Shown: positions 45,784-55,048, counted from the first letter of the stretch. The stretch is 64,000 nucleotides of DNA from Arthrobacter sunyaminii (GCF_018866305.1 NZ_CP076456.1:496001-560000); one strand, 5' to 3'. Notes: a model not told the origin generated them from the letters alone. Numbers and translations: made by a program.

Positions 45784-46935
45784 ATGCCTACCGCTCAGGA
45801 GCCGGAAATCCAGGAGCACGAACCCCGATCCGGCACCACGAATAAGCCCACAACCACTTCCGAAGCGTCAGTATCCGCGCCTGCACAGGGAAAGCCTGCA
45901 CAGGCGAAGTCCGGGCGCACGAAGCCGGGACAGCCGCGGTCCAGAACTACAAAGCCCGCCGCAGTAAAATCCGTTCCGAAGGAAGCTGCGCGGGCATCCA
46001 AGGCCGCGCAGTCTGCCGCGCAGATGGCCGTGCGAGTGGCTGCGAAACAGCCCGCATCGCCGAAGCCCGGCGGCCCTGTCGGGCTGCTTTTGCAGGCCTA
46101 CCTGCACGGGCAGTTCCTCGCCATGCTGGCCGAGGATCCGAGGATGCGGGCCAACGAGGCGGATGCCGTCCACAAGATGCGGGTCACCACCAGACGGATG
46201 CGATCGGCCTTGGGCAGCTACCGCAGCTTTGTGGCCCCGGAGCCGGCGCGTGAAGTGCGGGACGAATTGAAATGGCTGGCGGGAATCCTGGGGGAAGCAC
46301 GGGATGCGCAGGTGATGCGGTCACGGCTGGACGCTTTGGTGGCGGACCAGCCCGCTGAACTGGTGATGGGGCCGGTGCAGCAGCGCATCGATCAAGAACT
46401 GCACGGCGAGTACAAGTCAGCGCACACCGTCGCCATGAAGGCGCTCAACGGCGTCCGGTACCTCCGGCTGCTGGAACAACTGGAAACCCTGGTGACCGCC
46501 CCCGGATTCACCCCGAAAGCGGACAGGCCTGCTGCTTCGAGTGCCGGACGCATGCTGAAGCGGGACCGCAAGCGCCTTCATCAGGCGGTTCGGGAAGCCC
46601 GCAGGGCAGGCAGTGAGGAACAGCAGTCCGAGTTCCTGCACGAGGCGCGCAAGGACGCCAAACGCCTGCGCTATGCCGCTGAGGTTGCTCAGCCGGTGAG
46701 AACCAAGGGGTCCTCCGAACTGATCGCCGGTGCCGAACATCTGCAGAAGATTCTCGGGGAGCACCAGGACAGTGTGGTCAGCCGGGAGTATCTGAGCCGG
46801 TGGGGTGCGGGGAGTTCAGGCGCGGGACAGAACGGGTTCACGTACGGCTTGCTGCATGCGCTGGAGGAGAAACGCGGGGAGCGGGCACGGAAACGGTTCC
46901 GCAAGGCATGGGCGGGGTTTCCCCGCGTGGTCTGA
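45784..46935 (+). CDS. CHAD domain protein
   Basis: The 383-aa protein has a low-complexity Ala/Pro/Lys-rich N-terminus (1-92) and then a CHAD helical domain (about 95-370) with conserved basic patches AVHKMRVTTRRMRSAL and EFLHEARKDAKRLRYA. CHAD domains bind polyphosphate. There is no fused CYTH domain here and no polyphosphate kinase gene nearby. The start has no Shine-Dalgarno and a -10 element close by, which suggests leaderless expression. Confidence 0.9.
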   Translation: MPTAQEPEIQEHEPRSGTTNKPTTTSEASVSAPAQGKPAQAKSGRTKPGQPRSRTTKPAAVKSVPKEAARASKAAQSAAQMAVRVAAKQPASPKPGGPVGLLLQAYLHGQFLAMLAEDPRMRANEADAVHKMRVTTRRMRSALGSYRSFVAPEPAREVRDELKWLAGILGEARDAQVMRSRLDALVADQPAELVMGPVQQRIDQELHGEYKSAHTVAMKALNGVRYLRLLEQLETLVTAPGFTPKADRPAASSAGRMLKRDRKRLHQAVREARRAGSEEQQSEFLHEARKDAKRLRYAAEVAQPVRTKGSSELIAGAEHLQKILGEHQDSVVSREYLSRWGAGSSGAGQNGFTYGLLHALEEKRGERARKRFRKAWAGFPRVV

Positions 46936-46983
46936 CCCGCTGCCGGCACCCGCACCCTATACCGTCCGGACGGAGGCGCTCTG

Positions 46984-48552
46984 ATGGCTTCGGAATCACC
47001 GTGGGCGCCCCTGCGGCGCCGGGCGTTCCTCATCCTCTGGCTGGCGAATATCGGCTCCAGCGTCGGCACGTGGATACAGACGGTGGGAGCTCAGTGGTAT
47101 CTGGTGGAAAACAGCTCCAATCCTGCGCTGGTGTCCCTGGTGCAGACCGCCAATCTGGCGCCGTCCCTGCTGCTTGGCCTGATCGCCGGTTTCCTTGCCG
47201 ATGCCTTCAACCGCCGCCGCCTGATCCTCGGGGCAAATCTCTTTGCCGCCGGTGCCGCCAGTCTGCTGACCCTGGTGGCAGCCTTGGGACTGCTGGATGC
47301 TGATTCCCTCCTGCTGTACACCTTCCTCATCGGCTGCGGGGTGGCCCTGAGTCAGCCGGCATGGCAGGCCATCAATCCCGACCTGGTGCCACGGGAGGAA
47401 ATCCGGGCGGCCTCAGCACTGAGCAGCATGGCAGTCAACGGGGCACGGGCGGTGGGTCCGGCGCTGGGCGGCGTGCTCATCTCCCTGTTCGGTCCGGCCT
47501 TTGTCTTCGGCCTCAATGCGGTCTCATTCCTGGGTACCGCAGTGGCTGTATATGTGTGGCGGGCGCCCCCGGAACCCGATGATCCCGAACGGATGGGGGA
47601 AGCGCTCGCCGCCGGCATGCGCTACATTCGGGCAGCGCCGCGCATCCGCCGCATCCTGCTCCGGACCGCTCTCTTCATGGCACCCGCGAGTGCACTGTAC
47701 GCGCTGCTGCCGGTGGCCGCGAACGGGCACCTCCGGCTCGGGTCAACCGGTTACGGAGTGCTGCTGGGAGCGATCGGCATCGGCGCCGTCATGGGCGTGA
47801 TTATGCTTCCCAGAGTGAAGGACCGGGTCCACGACAACCTGATGCTGGGCCTGTCCGCCGTTGTGTTTGGCGCGGCAATCATCGGCGCCGGTTTCCTGCC
47901 GGCAGTCCTGCTGGCCATCCTGCTGGTCCTTGCGGGAATTTCCTGGATCGCCACCTTCTCGATCCTCAACAGCGCCATGCAGCTCACGCTGCCCGAATGG
48001 GTGCGGGCACGCGGGCTGTCGGTCTACCTGATGGTGACCACCGGGTCCCAGGCCATCGGCGCCGCCGTTTGGGGCTCTTTCGCCACCGCGTTCGGCTACA
48101 CCCCGGTGCTGGTGGCGGCCGGAACCCTGTTGGTGGCGGCAGGACTGAGCGTGGCCGTACTGCCGCTGCTGCCGCGCACCGGCCGGCTGGACCGGAGCGT
48201 CGCTGAGGCGGACCTGGGCATCGAAGCTGCTCAGGAACCCGCGCCCAACGACGGTCCGGTCACCATCCTCACGGCCTACGAGCTGGCCCCCGAAAAGGCT
48301 GCCGAGTTTGTGCAGCTGATGCATGAGGTGCGCCTGGCCAGGATGCGCACCGGTGCCCGGGACTGGGAGCTGGTGCATTCGGTGACGGATTCCCGGCAGT
48401 TCCGCGAGATTTACGACGTCGCCACGTGGCGGGAGTATCTGCGGCAGGAACAGGAACGCATCACGGGGGAGGACCGGAAGATCATGGACCAGGCGGCGCA
48501 GCTAGCCGAGGCAATACCCCGAACCCGCTGGTTCCTCCCGGCATCGGCTTAG
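46984..48552 (+). CDS. MFS exporter, EntS-like (MFS_3 family)
   Basis: The 522-aa protein has about twelve spans (ILWLANIGSSVGTWIQTVGAQWYL at the start, LSQPAWQAINPDLVPREEIRAA after span 4), as in the MFS_3/EntS group of siderophore and drug exporters. It also has a soluble C-terminal part (about 420-522) that looks like a small ferredoxin-like barrel domain (FREIYDVATWREYLRQEQER). ATG 46984 has GGAGG upstream. The substrate is unknown; a siderophore-interacting protein lies 4 kb away but not in the same operon. Confidence 0.87.
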   Translation: MASESPWAPLRRRAFLILWLANIGSSVGTWIQTVGAQWYLVENSSNPALVSLVQTANLAPSLLLGLIAGFLADAFNRRRLILGANLFAAGAASLLTLVAALGLLDADSLLLYTFLIGCGVALSQPAWQAINPDLVPREEIRAASALSSMAVNGARAVGPALGGVLISLFGPAFVFGLNAVSFLGTAVAVYVWRAPPEPDDPERMGEALAAGMRYIRAAPRIRRILLRTALFMAPASALYALLPVAANGHLRLGSTGYGVLLGAIGIGAVMGVIMLPRVKDRVHDNLMLGLSAVVFGAAIIGAGFLPAVLLAILLVLAGISWIATFSILNSAMQLTLPEWVRARGLSVYLMVTTGSQAIGAAVWGSFATAFGYTPVLVAAGTLLVAAGLSVAVLPLLPRTGRLDRSVAEADLGIEAAQEPAPNDGPVTILTAYELAPEKAAEFVQLMHEVRLARMRTGARDWELVHSVTDSRQFREIYDVATWREYLRQEQERITGEDRKIMDQAAQLAEAIPRTRWFLPASA

Positions 48553-48587
48553 CTTTCCGGTCAGTGTCAGCTTTTCGGTCAGCGTCA
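48552..48587. repeat. 18-bp tandem repeat between convergent stop codons
   Basis: Units 48552-48569 and 48570-48587 match at 16 of 18 positions (GCTTTCCGGTCAGTGTCA-like). The plus-strand MFS stop ends at 48552 and the minus-strand LLM stop is 48585-48587, so the repeat fills the gap exactly. Confidence 0.85.
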
Positions 48588-49637
48588 GTCCCGCGAATCC
48601 GTGGCCGCGAGCTGCTCGCGGACCAGCGGCGCAACTTCCGTGCCGTAAAGCCGGATGCAGTTCATCAGGTTTTCGTGCGGGAGGGTGCCCAGGCTGTACT
48701 TCATGTCGAAGCGGCTCAGGTCCAGTTCCTTGGCCACCCGGACAATCTTGGCGGCGACCGTTTCGGGGGAACCGATGAACAGTGCGCCGTCGGGGCCGGC
48801 GGAGGCCAGGTAGTCGCTGTGGGTGGTGGGGCTCCAGCCGCGCTCGCGGCCGATCCTGTTCTGCATGCGCTCGAAATGCGGCCAGGCTTCCTCCAGTGCC
48901 TGCTCGTCGCTGGCGGCAACGTAACCGGGGGAGTGGGCTCCCACCGGAAGCATCGGACGGCCGAACTGGGAAAGGGCCCGCTTGTACAGATCCACGAACG
49001 GGGCAAAGCGCGCCGGTTCACCGCCGATGATGGCGAGCATCAGGGGCAGTCCGTAATGGGCGGCCCGCACCACGGACTGTGGCGTGCCGCCGACGGCGAT
49101 CCACGCCGGGAGTTCGCCTGACGCCGTAGGGGGATACACCCGCTGGTTCTGCAGGGGTGCCCGGGTGCTGCCATTCCAGGTCACTGGATTCTCGCTGCGC
49201 AGCCGGGTGAAGAGTTCCAGCTTTTCTTCGAAGAGCTCCTCGTACTGTGCCAGATCCAGCCCAAAGAGCGGAAAGGACTCCGTGAAGGAACCGCGGCCCA
49301 GGATCACTTCGGCTCGGCCGTTGGAGACTGCATCCAGAGTGGAAAAGCGCTGAAAGACACGGATCGGATCGTCGGAGCTCAGGACGGTGACCGCCGAACC
49401 CAGCCGGATCCGGCTGGTTTGTCCGGCAATGGCTGCCAGGACCACGTCCGGTGCTGAAACGGCAAAGTCCTCGCGGTGGTGTTCACCGACTCCGATGAAG
49501 TCAATGCCCACCGAATCCGCCAGGACGGCTTCGGCCACTACGTTGCGCAGCACCTGGTGCTGCGGAAGCCGCTCCCCGTCCGGGTCCGAGGTGACGTCAC
49601 CAAAGGTATCCAGTCCCAGTTCCAGCTGCCGTCCCAT
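48585..49637 (-). CDS. LLM-class flavin-dependent oxidoreductase
   Basis: The 350-aa luciferase-like monooxygenase has an FMN/F420 barrel with DSVGIDFIGVGEHHREDFAVSAP, RIRLGSAVTVLSSDDPIRVFQ and VSNGRAEVILGRGS. The substrate and the cofactor (FMNH2 or F420) cannot be told from sequence. ATG 49637 is the start. It is convergent with the MFS exporter. Confidence 0.91.
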   Translation of the reverse strand: MGRQLELGLDTFGDVTSDPDGERLPQHQVLRNVVAEAVLADSVGIDFIGVGEHHREDFAVSAPDVVLAAIAGQTSRIRLGSAVTVLSSDDPIRVFQRFSTLDAVSNGRAEVILGRGSFTESFPLFGLDLAQYEELFEEKLELFTRLRSENPVTWNGSTRAPLQNQRVYPPTASGELPAWIAVGGTPQSVVRAAHYGLPLMLAIIGGEPARFAPFVDLYKRALSQFGRPMLPVGAHSPGYVAASDEQALEEAWPHFERMQNRIGRERGWSPTTHSDYLASAGPDGALFIGSPETVAAKIVRVAKELDLSRFDMKYSLGTLPHENLMNCIRLYGTEVAPLVREQLAATDSRD

Positions 49638-49861
49638 ATGAAGCCCGCCATTCCCTCAAAAGTTCATGTATTTGCATCTAGTCTAGCGGCACGGGCCATC
49701 CGGCCAAGCCATCTTGTTCCGGAAGGACCGGTGCTTCTTGGGAAAGTGATCTCACAGTGTCGAAGCCCCCGGATTTCATCCAGCCATGACACCAGCAGAT
49801 AGACTGAGGGACGGTTCCCCGGGCGTTTTTCCGGAACCACTCCGGATCACCCGCAATGGTG

Positions 49862-49885
49862 CAAGCGATCAAGCGATCAAGCGAT
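49862..49885. repeat. Three 8-bp tandem repeats (CAAGCGAT) before the FemAB gene
   Basis: Three perfect copies of CAAGCGAT end 6 bp before GAGG and 13 bp before the TTG start at 49899. Slippage here would change spacing in the 5' leader. Confidence 0.85.
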
Positions 49886-49898
49886 TAGTTGAGGTATT

Positions 49899-50972
49899 TT
49901 GCGAGACTTTAGTGCACGCCTGGCCACCGCCGACGAGATGGAAAAGTGGGACAGCCACGTGCAGTCCAACCCGTGCGGCGGGAACGTGCTGCAGTCCGCT
50001 TCCTACGCCGAGGTTAAGTCCCGCCATGGCTGGAATCCCATCCATCTGGTGTTCACGGGCCGCGGTTACACGACGTACAACCTGGCCATAGAGAAGAAGG
50101 TCCCCGGACTGGGCAGCCTCTGGTACCTCATCAAGGGCCCAGACGTCGCGGAGCCGGCCCACGTCCCCGAGGTCCTCGATGCGCTGCGCCGGTTTATCAA
50201 AGAAACCAAGAGGAACGTGTTCGCCGTCAAGGTGGAACCTGACATTGTGGACAGCCCCGAGGTGCGTGCCCAGTTCGAGGGTGCCGGCCTGGTGAAGACC
50301 TTCAACCTGCAGCCCAATGACTCCACGGCCCTTCTGGACACCACACCGGACACCGAGCAGCTGCTGAAAAACCTCTCCTCCCGCGGACGCAACGCGGTCC
50401 GCCGGGCCATTCGCGAGGGGGCCGACGTTCGGCGGGTCGAGCCGACCGAAGAGAATATGCGCATCATGTACCGGCTCATGAGCCACATCGAGGACCGTTC
50501 TTCGGCCCGGATGCGCTCCTATGAGTACTACCACCGCTTCTGGTCCAACTTCGTGGCGGCGGGCCAGGGCCGGTTCTACTTCGCGTTTGAAGAGGGCGAA
50601 CCCACCGTCGGTGCATTTGTCATCGCCTACGGCAAGAAGGGAACCTACAAGGACGGCGGGTCCAAGCCCCGGCGTAACCAGTACGGAGACTCCCATCTGG
50701 TGCAGTGGACCGCGATCAACGAGCTGAAGGAAGACTTCGGCATTGAGCAGTATGACTTCTGCGGCACGCCCCCCAGCGACCAGCTGAAGAACAAGGAACA
50801 TCCCCACCACGGCCTGGGCCTCTTCAAGACCAGTTTTTCCAAGACCGTCACGGACTTCGTGGGGTGTTATGACCTGGTCCTGGATCCGCTGCGGTACAAG
50901 ATTTGGAACACCATCGGCGAACGCGTGGCGCGGCAGATTTACTGGCGCCGGCATCAGCAGCCGTTCTACTAA
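49899..50972 (+). CDS. FemAB-family aminoacyltransferase (peptidoglycan bridge)
   Basis: The 357-aa FemX/FemAB-type GNAT protein uses aminoacyl-tRNA to add residues to the lipid II stem peptide. It shows KNLSSRGRNAVRRAIREGADVR, a GRFYFAFEEGEPTVGAFVIAYG acyltransferase core, the GDSHLVQWTAINELK helix and a GLGLFKTSFSK end. Arthrobacter walls have interpeptide bridges, so such a role fits. The start is TTG 49899, with GAGG 6 nt upstream; no ATG/GTG gives a better N-terminus. The ThrE-type gene follows after 45 bp. Confidence 0.88.
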   Translation: MRDFSARLATADEMEKWDSHVQSNPCGGNVLQSASYAEVKSRHGWNPIHLVFTGRGYTTYNLAIEKKVPGLGSLWYLIKGPDVAEPAHVPEVLDALRRFIKETKRNVFAVKVEPDIVDSPEVRAQFEGAGLVKTFNLQPNDSTALLDTTPDTEQLLKNLSSRGRNAVRRAIREGADVRRVEPTEENMRIMYRLMSHIEDRSSARMRSYEYYHRFWSNFVAAGQGRFYFAFEEGEPTVGAFVIAYGKKGTYKDGGSKPRRNQYGDSHLVQWTAINELKEDFGIEQYDFCGTPPSDQLKNKEHPHHGLGLFKTSFSKTVTDFVGCYDLVLDPLRYKIWNTIGERVARQIYWRRHQQPFY

Positions 50973-51017
50973 ACAGGAAGCGCGCCTGAACGGAATCAGG
51001 CCAACAGAGGCGAAAGG

Positions 51018-52877
51018 GTGAGTCCTTTGGAGAACACGTCCGATGCAGACCGCCAAGAGCCTGCGCAGAATCCCGACCCACAGGTGGGACTGATCCCGGT
51101 CATTCGTCAGGGCGGACCTGCCGGGTCCGAACGGAAGAATCAGCCGGAACGCAAGAACCAGCCGGAACGCAAGAATCAGCCGGAGCGGCAGCCGGTACCA
51201 GGCAAAGCACCGAAGGCGCCGAAGGCACCCAAAGCGGCACCGAAAGGTGCCGCGGGTCTGCCCACAGGTCCTGCCGGCGTCGGCTTGCGCAGTACAAAGC
51301 CCAAACCCCCGCCCCCCACAACGTCCGTCATGCAGACGTCGCCGAAAGGGTCTTCAGGCGGGCTGAGCTCCGGACAGACCACGCCGGCAGGCCAGCCGCC
51401 GCGGAAGCCTCGGGCGCGCAAAACCGTTCCCGGCAGCCACCACCATCCCGGCAGCGCCAGCGCCCAGCGGCAGGACCGCTCATCGGCTGCTGCCAAAAGG
51501 ATGCTGCGCCGCCTGGTCCAGGGTGAGACTCCGCCCACCCAGGCCATGTCCATTGTGGAGCGGCTGGCAGGCTCGCCGTATGCGAACCCCCTGGTGCGCA
51601 CCGCCGGGCCGGATGCCTCCGCAAGGAAAACGCTTGATCTGGCGCTGGGGCTTGCCGAAACCATGTTCCGTTACGGTGCCGGCGCCCTGGAAGTGGAGAC
51701 CGCCATCATCGCGGTCACCGCTGCCTTTGGCCTGGACAGCATCGAAGTGGACATCACCAACCAGTCCGTTCTGCTGAACTACTCGCCCAAGGACCAGACC
51801 CCCATTACCGTCATGCGGGTCGTGCGTTCCTGGACCAACAACTATGCCGGCCTCGGCCTGGTCCACCAGCTGGTCACGGACATTATCGACGGCGGTGTCT
51901 CCCGCGCCGAGGCGTCCAACCGGCTGAATGAGATCATGCACCGGCCAAAGCCGTTTCCGCGCTGGGCCGTGACCTTCTCCACCGGCGCCTTCGCGGCGGC
52001 GATTGTGGGATTCATCGGCGGCGGCCCGCTGGCCTCCCTAGTGGCTTTCGTCAGTACCTTCCTGGTCAGCTTGTTGCAGCGGGTGCTGGGGCGCTGGCGT
52101 GTTCCGGACTTCTTCACCACGGCCGCGAGCGGTTTCCTGGTCACGGCCCTTGCCATGCTCTTCTGGTCCATGGACGTGCCCATTTCGCCGGGCATCGTGG
52201 TTGCCGGAGGCATCCTTCTGCTCCTGCCCACCGGCCGCCTCGTCTCAGCTGTACAGGATGCGATCAACGGGTTCCCGGTCACCGCGTCGGGACGTTTCCT
52301 GTCCGCGTTCCTGACGTTCGGCGCGCTGGTGGCGGGCATCGCCGTCGCACTGGTGGTCGGGGCGCTGCTGGGTGTGCCGCGTCTGGATGTGACGCAGGTG
52401 GTGGGCTCCCAGTATCCGTTTGCAGTGACCCTGGTGCTGCTGGCCGTGGCGCTCGGGACCATCTGCGTGGTGGAGCAGTCGCCCATGAACTTGGTGCTCC
52501 CCACGGTCCTGACCGGGCTGGCCGGCTTCCTAGTATTCCAGCTCTCGGAGCTGGTGGGTGTGGGCCCCCGGCTGACACCGGCCGTTGCCGCGATCTTCAT
52601 TGGCATGCTGGCACGGATGATTGCCCTGCGCATGGGTGCCCCGCAGCTGATCGTGGCTGTGCCGGCCGTGCTCTTCCTGTTCCCGGGGCTGTCCATCTTC
52701 CGGGCGATGTACGGGCTGAGCATCGGCTCCGACGACATCACCGTTGGTGCGGTGGGCATCTTCAACGCCCTTACGATTATCCTTGCGATCGCCGGCGGCG
52801 TGGTGTTTGGAGACAATCTGGCCCGCCCGCTGACCCGGAACCTCTCCGGCAACGACCGCCGGAACCGGCGCCGCTAG
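51018..52877 (+). CDS. Threonine/serine exporter family protein (ThrE)
   Basis: The 619-aa protein has a long disordered N-terminus (1-160; three NQPERK copies, APK runs, basic), a soluble ThrE domain (about 175-310, with ALGLAETMFRYGAGALEVET) and about ten spans to the end. It is larger than the roughly 490-aa Corynebacterium ThrE because of the extension. It should export threonine or serine, or related small molecules. GTG 51018 has GAGG about 9 nt upstream. It may be co-transcribed with the FemAB gene. Confidence 0.87.
   Translation: MSPLENTSDADRQEPAQNPDPQVGLIPVIRQGGPAGSERKNQPERKNQPERKNQPERQPVPGKAPKAPKAPKAAPKGAAGLPTGPAGVGLRSTKPKPPPPTTSVMQTSPKGSSGGLSSGQTTPAGQPPRKPRARKTVPGSHHHPGSASAQRQDRSSAAAKRMLRRLVQGETPPTQAMSIVERLAGSPYANPLVRTAGPDASARKTLDLALGLAETMFRYGAGALEVETAIIAVTAAFGLDSIEVDITNQSVLLNYSPKDQTPITVMRVVRSWTNNYAGLGLVHQLVTDIIDGGVSRAEASNRLNEIMHRPKPFPRWAVTFSTGAFAAAIVGFIGGGPLASLVAFVSTFLVSLLQRVLGRWRVPDFFTTAASGFLVTALAMLFWSMDVPISPGIVVAGGILLLLPTGRLVSAVQDAINGFPVTASGRFLSAFLTFGALVAGIAVALVVGALLGVPRLDVTQVVGSQYPFAVTLVLLAVALGTICVVEQSPMNLVLPTVLTGLAGFLVFQLSELVGVGPRLTPAVAAIFIGMLARMIALRMGAPQLIVAVPAVLFLFPGLSIFRAMYGLSIGSDDITVGAVGIFNALTIILAIAGGVVFGDNLARPLTRNLSGNDRRNRRR
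51135..51188. repeat. Three 18-bp coding repeats in the ThrE gene
   Basis: Units 51135-51152, 51153-51170 and 51171-51188 encode KNQPER three times. They keep the frame, so changes in copy number would lengthen or shorten the disordered N-terminus. Confidence 0.9.
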
Positions 52878-52879
52878 GC

Positions 52880-52920
52880 GTTAGACAGGCTGGACGTTAG
52901 ACCGCCTGGACGTTAGGCAG
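52880..52920. repeat. 16-bp tandem repeat after the ThrE stop codon
   Basis: Units 52880-52895 and 52896-52911 plus a partial third share GTTAGAC and CTGGAC. Each begins with GTTAG, giving repeated TAG triplets; one lies in frame 39 nt past the true stop. Confidence 0.8.
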
Positions 52921-52960
52921 GAAGAAAGAGCCCCGGACCGAGGGCCCCGGAAAGCAGGAT

Positions 52961-53818
52961 CTAGAGGATCTTGCCGACCGGGGTCCTTTTTTCTGCCTGG
53001 AACGCGTCCTCTGTCCGGCCGGCCGCCCAATAGCCGGACAGAGAAACCTGCCGGCGCTCCAAGCCGCGGAGGCCAAAAAAGACATCCCGGAGGGCCTTCA
53101 TCGCTTCGCGCTCACCGTGGGCAAAGACCTGCACATCGTTGCTGGTCCAGGGCGCATCGGCCACAGCGGCTGCCAGCAGGCCGGTGTTTCCTGCCGGGAG
53201 GTCGCCGCGGTACAGCCAAGTCACTGAGATACCTTCCGGCGTCTTCAGCGGCTGGCGGTCTTCGGGCCCGCCCACTTCCAGAAAGACCTGCCCGACGGCG
53301 GACGCGGGCAGCGATTCCAGCACGGCAGCCGTGGCCGGGAGCGCGGATTCATCGGCGGCGAAAAGGTACCAGCCGGCGTCGGGGTCTGGATTGAAGGCCC
53401 CGCCGGGACCAGTGAAGGAGAGGGTCTCACCGGCTGTGGCCCGGGCGGCCCAAGGTCCGGCGAGCCCCTCGTCTCCGTGGACCACAAAATCGATGGCGAT
53501 CTCTGCGGCGGCGGAGTCGACGCTGCGGATGGTGTAAGTGCGCGACACCGGCCACTGTTCACGGGGAAACTGTTCCCGGAGTGCTTCGAGCTCCGCTGTT
53601 CCGTCCAGCGGCTTACCGTCCGGACCGAACCAGATCTTGCAGTATGAGTCGGCAAAACCATTGGCCGCAAATCGGGAGAAATTGGGTCCGCCGGCAATCA
53701 CCCGAACCATGTGGGGAGTCAGCTGCTCCGTCCGCAGAACCTCCAGGACCAACAGCGGACGGGCCCGGCGGGGAACATCCTGCGCTGGCTTTGCGGCGGG
53801 CGCGGAAGGGTCAGGCAT
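52961..53818 (-). CDS. Siderophore-interacting protein (SIP/ViuB-type ferric reductase)
   Basis: The 285-aa FAD/NAD(P)H oxidoreductase reduces ferric siderophores in the cytoplasm. It has the FAD-binding RTYTIRSVD and VVHGDEGLAGPWAARA, and the NAD(P)H domain YLFAADESALPATAAVLESLP typical of SIP proteins, ending with SLSGYWAAGRTEDAF. ATG 53818 has AGGAG upstream. No siderophore biosynthesis or uptake genes are adjacent and no iron-box was recognised. Confidence 0.94.
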   Translation of the reverse strand: MPDPSAPAAKPAQDVPRRARPLLVLEVLRTEQLTPHMVRVIAGGPNFSRFAANGFADSYCKIWFGPDGKPLDGTAELEALREQFPREQWPVSRTYTIRSVDSAAAEIAIDFVVHGDEGLAGPWAARATAGETLSFTGPGGAFNPDPDAGWYLFAADESALPATAAVLESLPASAVGQVFLEVGGPEDRQPLKTPEGISVTWLYRGDLPAGNTGLLAAAVADAPWTSNDVQVFAHGEREAMKALRDVFFGLRGLERRQVSLSGYWAAGRTEDAFQAEKRTPVGKIL

Positions 53819-53832
53819 TTGGTTCTCCTAGA

Positions 53833-54621
53833 TCAAAGGACGTTTTCTTTACCGTATCGCGCCGGCCGCCAGTCAATTGGCGAGGCGCCCTGTTGCTGCA
53901 ACAGTTCGTTAACCCGGCTGAAGGGACGTGAGCCGAAGAATCCGCGCGAGGCGGAGAGCGGACTGGGATGGGCGGATTCGATCCTCGGGACATCATCGAG
54001 CAGCGGAACGATTGAACGGGCGTCGTTGCCCCATAACACGGCCACCAGCGGGGCCCGGCTCCCGTCAGCCAGGCGGCGGGCAACCACGCCCCGGACCGCG
54101 AGCTCGGTAATCTGCTCCCAGCCTCGTTTGCGGTGGGACCCTGCACTGCCGGCACGAACCGTCAGCACCCGGTTCAGCAGCAGCACCCCCTGGTCCGACC
54201 AGCAGCTAAGGTCACCGTGGACGCTGGGCGGTATCCCGAGGTCCGCGTGAAGTTCCTTATAGATATTGTTCAGGCTCCGCGGCAGCGGACGCACTGCAGG
54301 GTCCACGGAAAAGGACAGTCCCACGGCATGGCCGGGAGTGGGATACGGGTCCTGGCCGATCAGCAGGACTTTGACGTCTGCAAGGGGACGGGAAAACGCC
54401 CGGAGGATGTTCTCCGGCGCAGGCAGGACGGTGTGTCCGGACGCGCGCTCTTCCTGGAGTCCGGCAGCTATCCGGTGCAGGTCCTGGGCAGCGGGACCCA
54501 GTGCACAGGCCCAGTCCGGAGCCATGACATCACTGAGCGCTGCGGGGGCGGCGAACGGGAACGGTTTGTCGCCGGGCAGCTCGTGCGGCAGAGGAAAGAG
54601 CGTCGGGTCGCTTGAACTCAC
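53833..54621 (-). CDS. ung: Uracil-DNA glycosylase, family 1
   Basis: This 262-aa enzyme removes uracil from DNA in base-excision repair. It has the water-activating motif [17 protein letters not shown] (about 89-105), [11 protein letters not shown] and the DNA-intercalating [17 protein letters not shown] near the C-terminus. GTG 54621 is the start; the ribosome site is weak. It precedes the siderophore-interacting gene on the same strand by 14 bp, so they may share a transcript. Confidence 0.96.
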   Translation of the reverse strand: MSSSDPTLFPLPHELPGDKPFPFAAPAALSDVMAPDWACALGPAAQDLHRIAAGLQEERASGHTVLPAPENILRAFSRPLADVKVLLIGQDPYPTPGHAVGLSFSVDPAVRPLPRSLNNIYKELHADLGIPPSVHGDLSCWSDQGVLLLNRVLTVRAGSAGSHRKRGWEQITELAVRGVVARRLADGSRAPLVAVLWGNDARSIVPLLDDVPRIESAHPSPLSASRGFFGSRPFSRVNELLQQQGASPIDWRPARYGKENVL

Positions 54622-54745
54622 CCATCCAGCGTAGGCCGGATGCAGGGGAACGGGCTATTCCGGTAGGGCGGAAGACGCAAATGACAGAGCTGTTATTCAC
54701 CAACTAACATGGGTGGTGAAACCGTCAACTATCTGGGAGCATTCT

Positions 54746-55048
54746 GTGGCCGAAACAACCGAAGCCTTCTCGCTTGACGGCGCGGTTGACCCCGACAGCC
54801 CGCTGGGGGAACAGGAACAGCAGATGCTGGCCTTGGAACGGGCCTGGTGGAAGTACGCCGGCGCGAAGGAACAAGCCATCCGCGAGCTGTTCGGCATGTC
54901 CGCCACACGCTACTACCAGGTCCTCAATGCGCTGATCGACACCGAGGACGCCCTGGCTCACGACCCTATGCTGGTCAAGAGACTGCGTAGACTACGAACA
55001 ACCCGTCAGCGCGCGCGCACCGCCCGTCGTTCAGGCTCTGACGTCTAA
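54746..55048 (+). CDS. DUF3263 protein
   Basis: The 100-aa protein contains the DUF3263 core: LALERAWWKYAGAKEQAIRE, LFGMSATRYYQVLNALIDTE and ALAHDPMLVKRLRRLR. The core looks like a small helix-turn-helix and is conserved in actinobacteria, but its function is unknown. GTG 54746 with GGGAG 6 nt upstream is preferred to GTG 54713. It sits next to a LytR_C protein gene. Confidence 0.9.
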   Translation: MAETTEAFSLDGAVDPDSPLGEQEQQMLALERAWWKYAGAKEQAIRELFGMSATRYYQVLNALIDTEDALAHDPMLVKRLRRLRTTRQRARTARRSGSDV

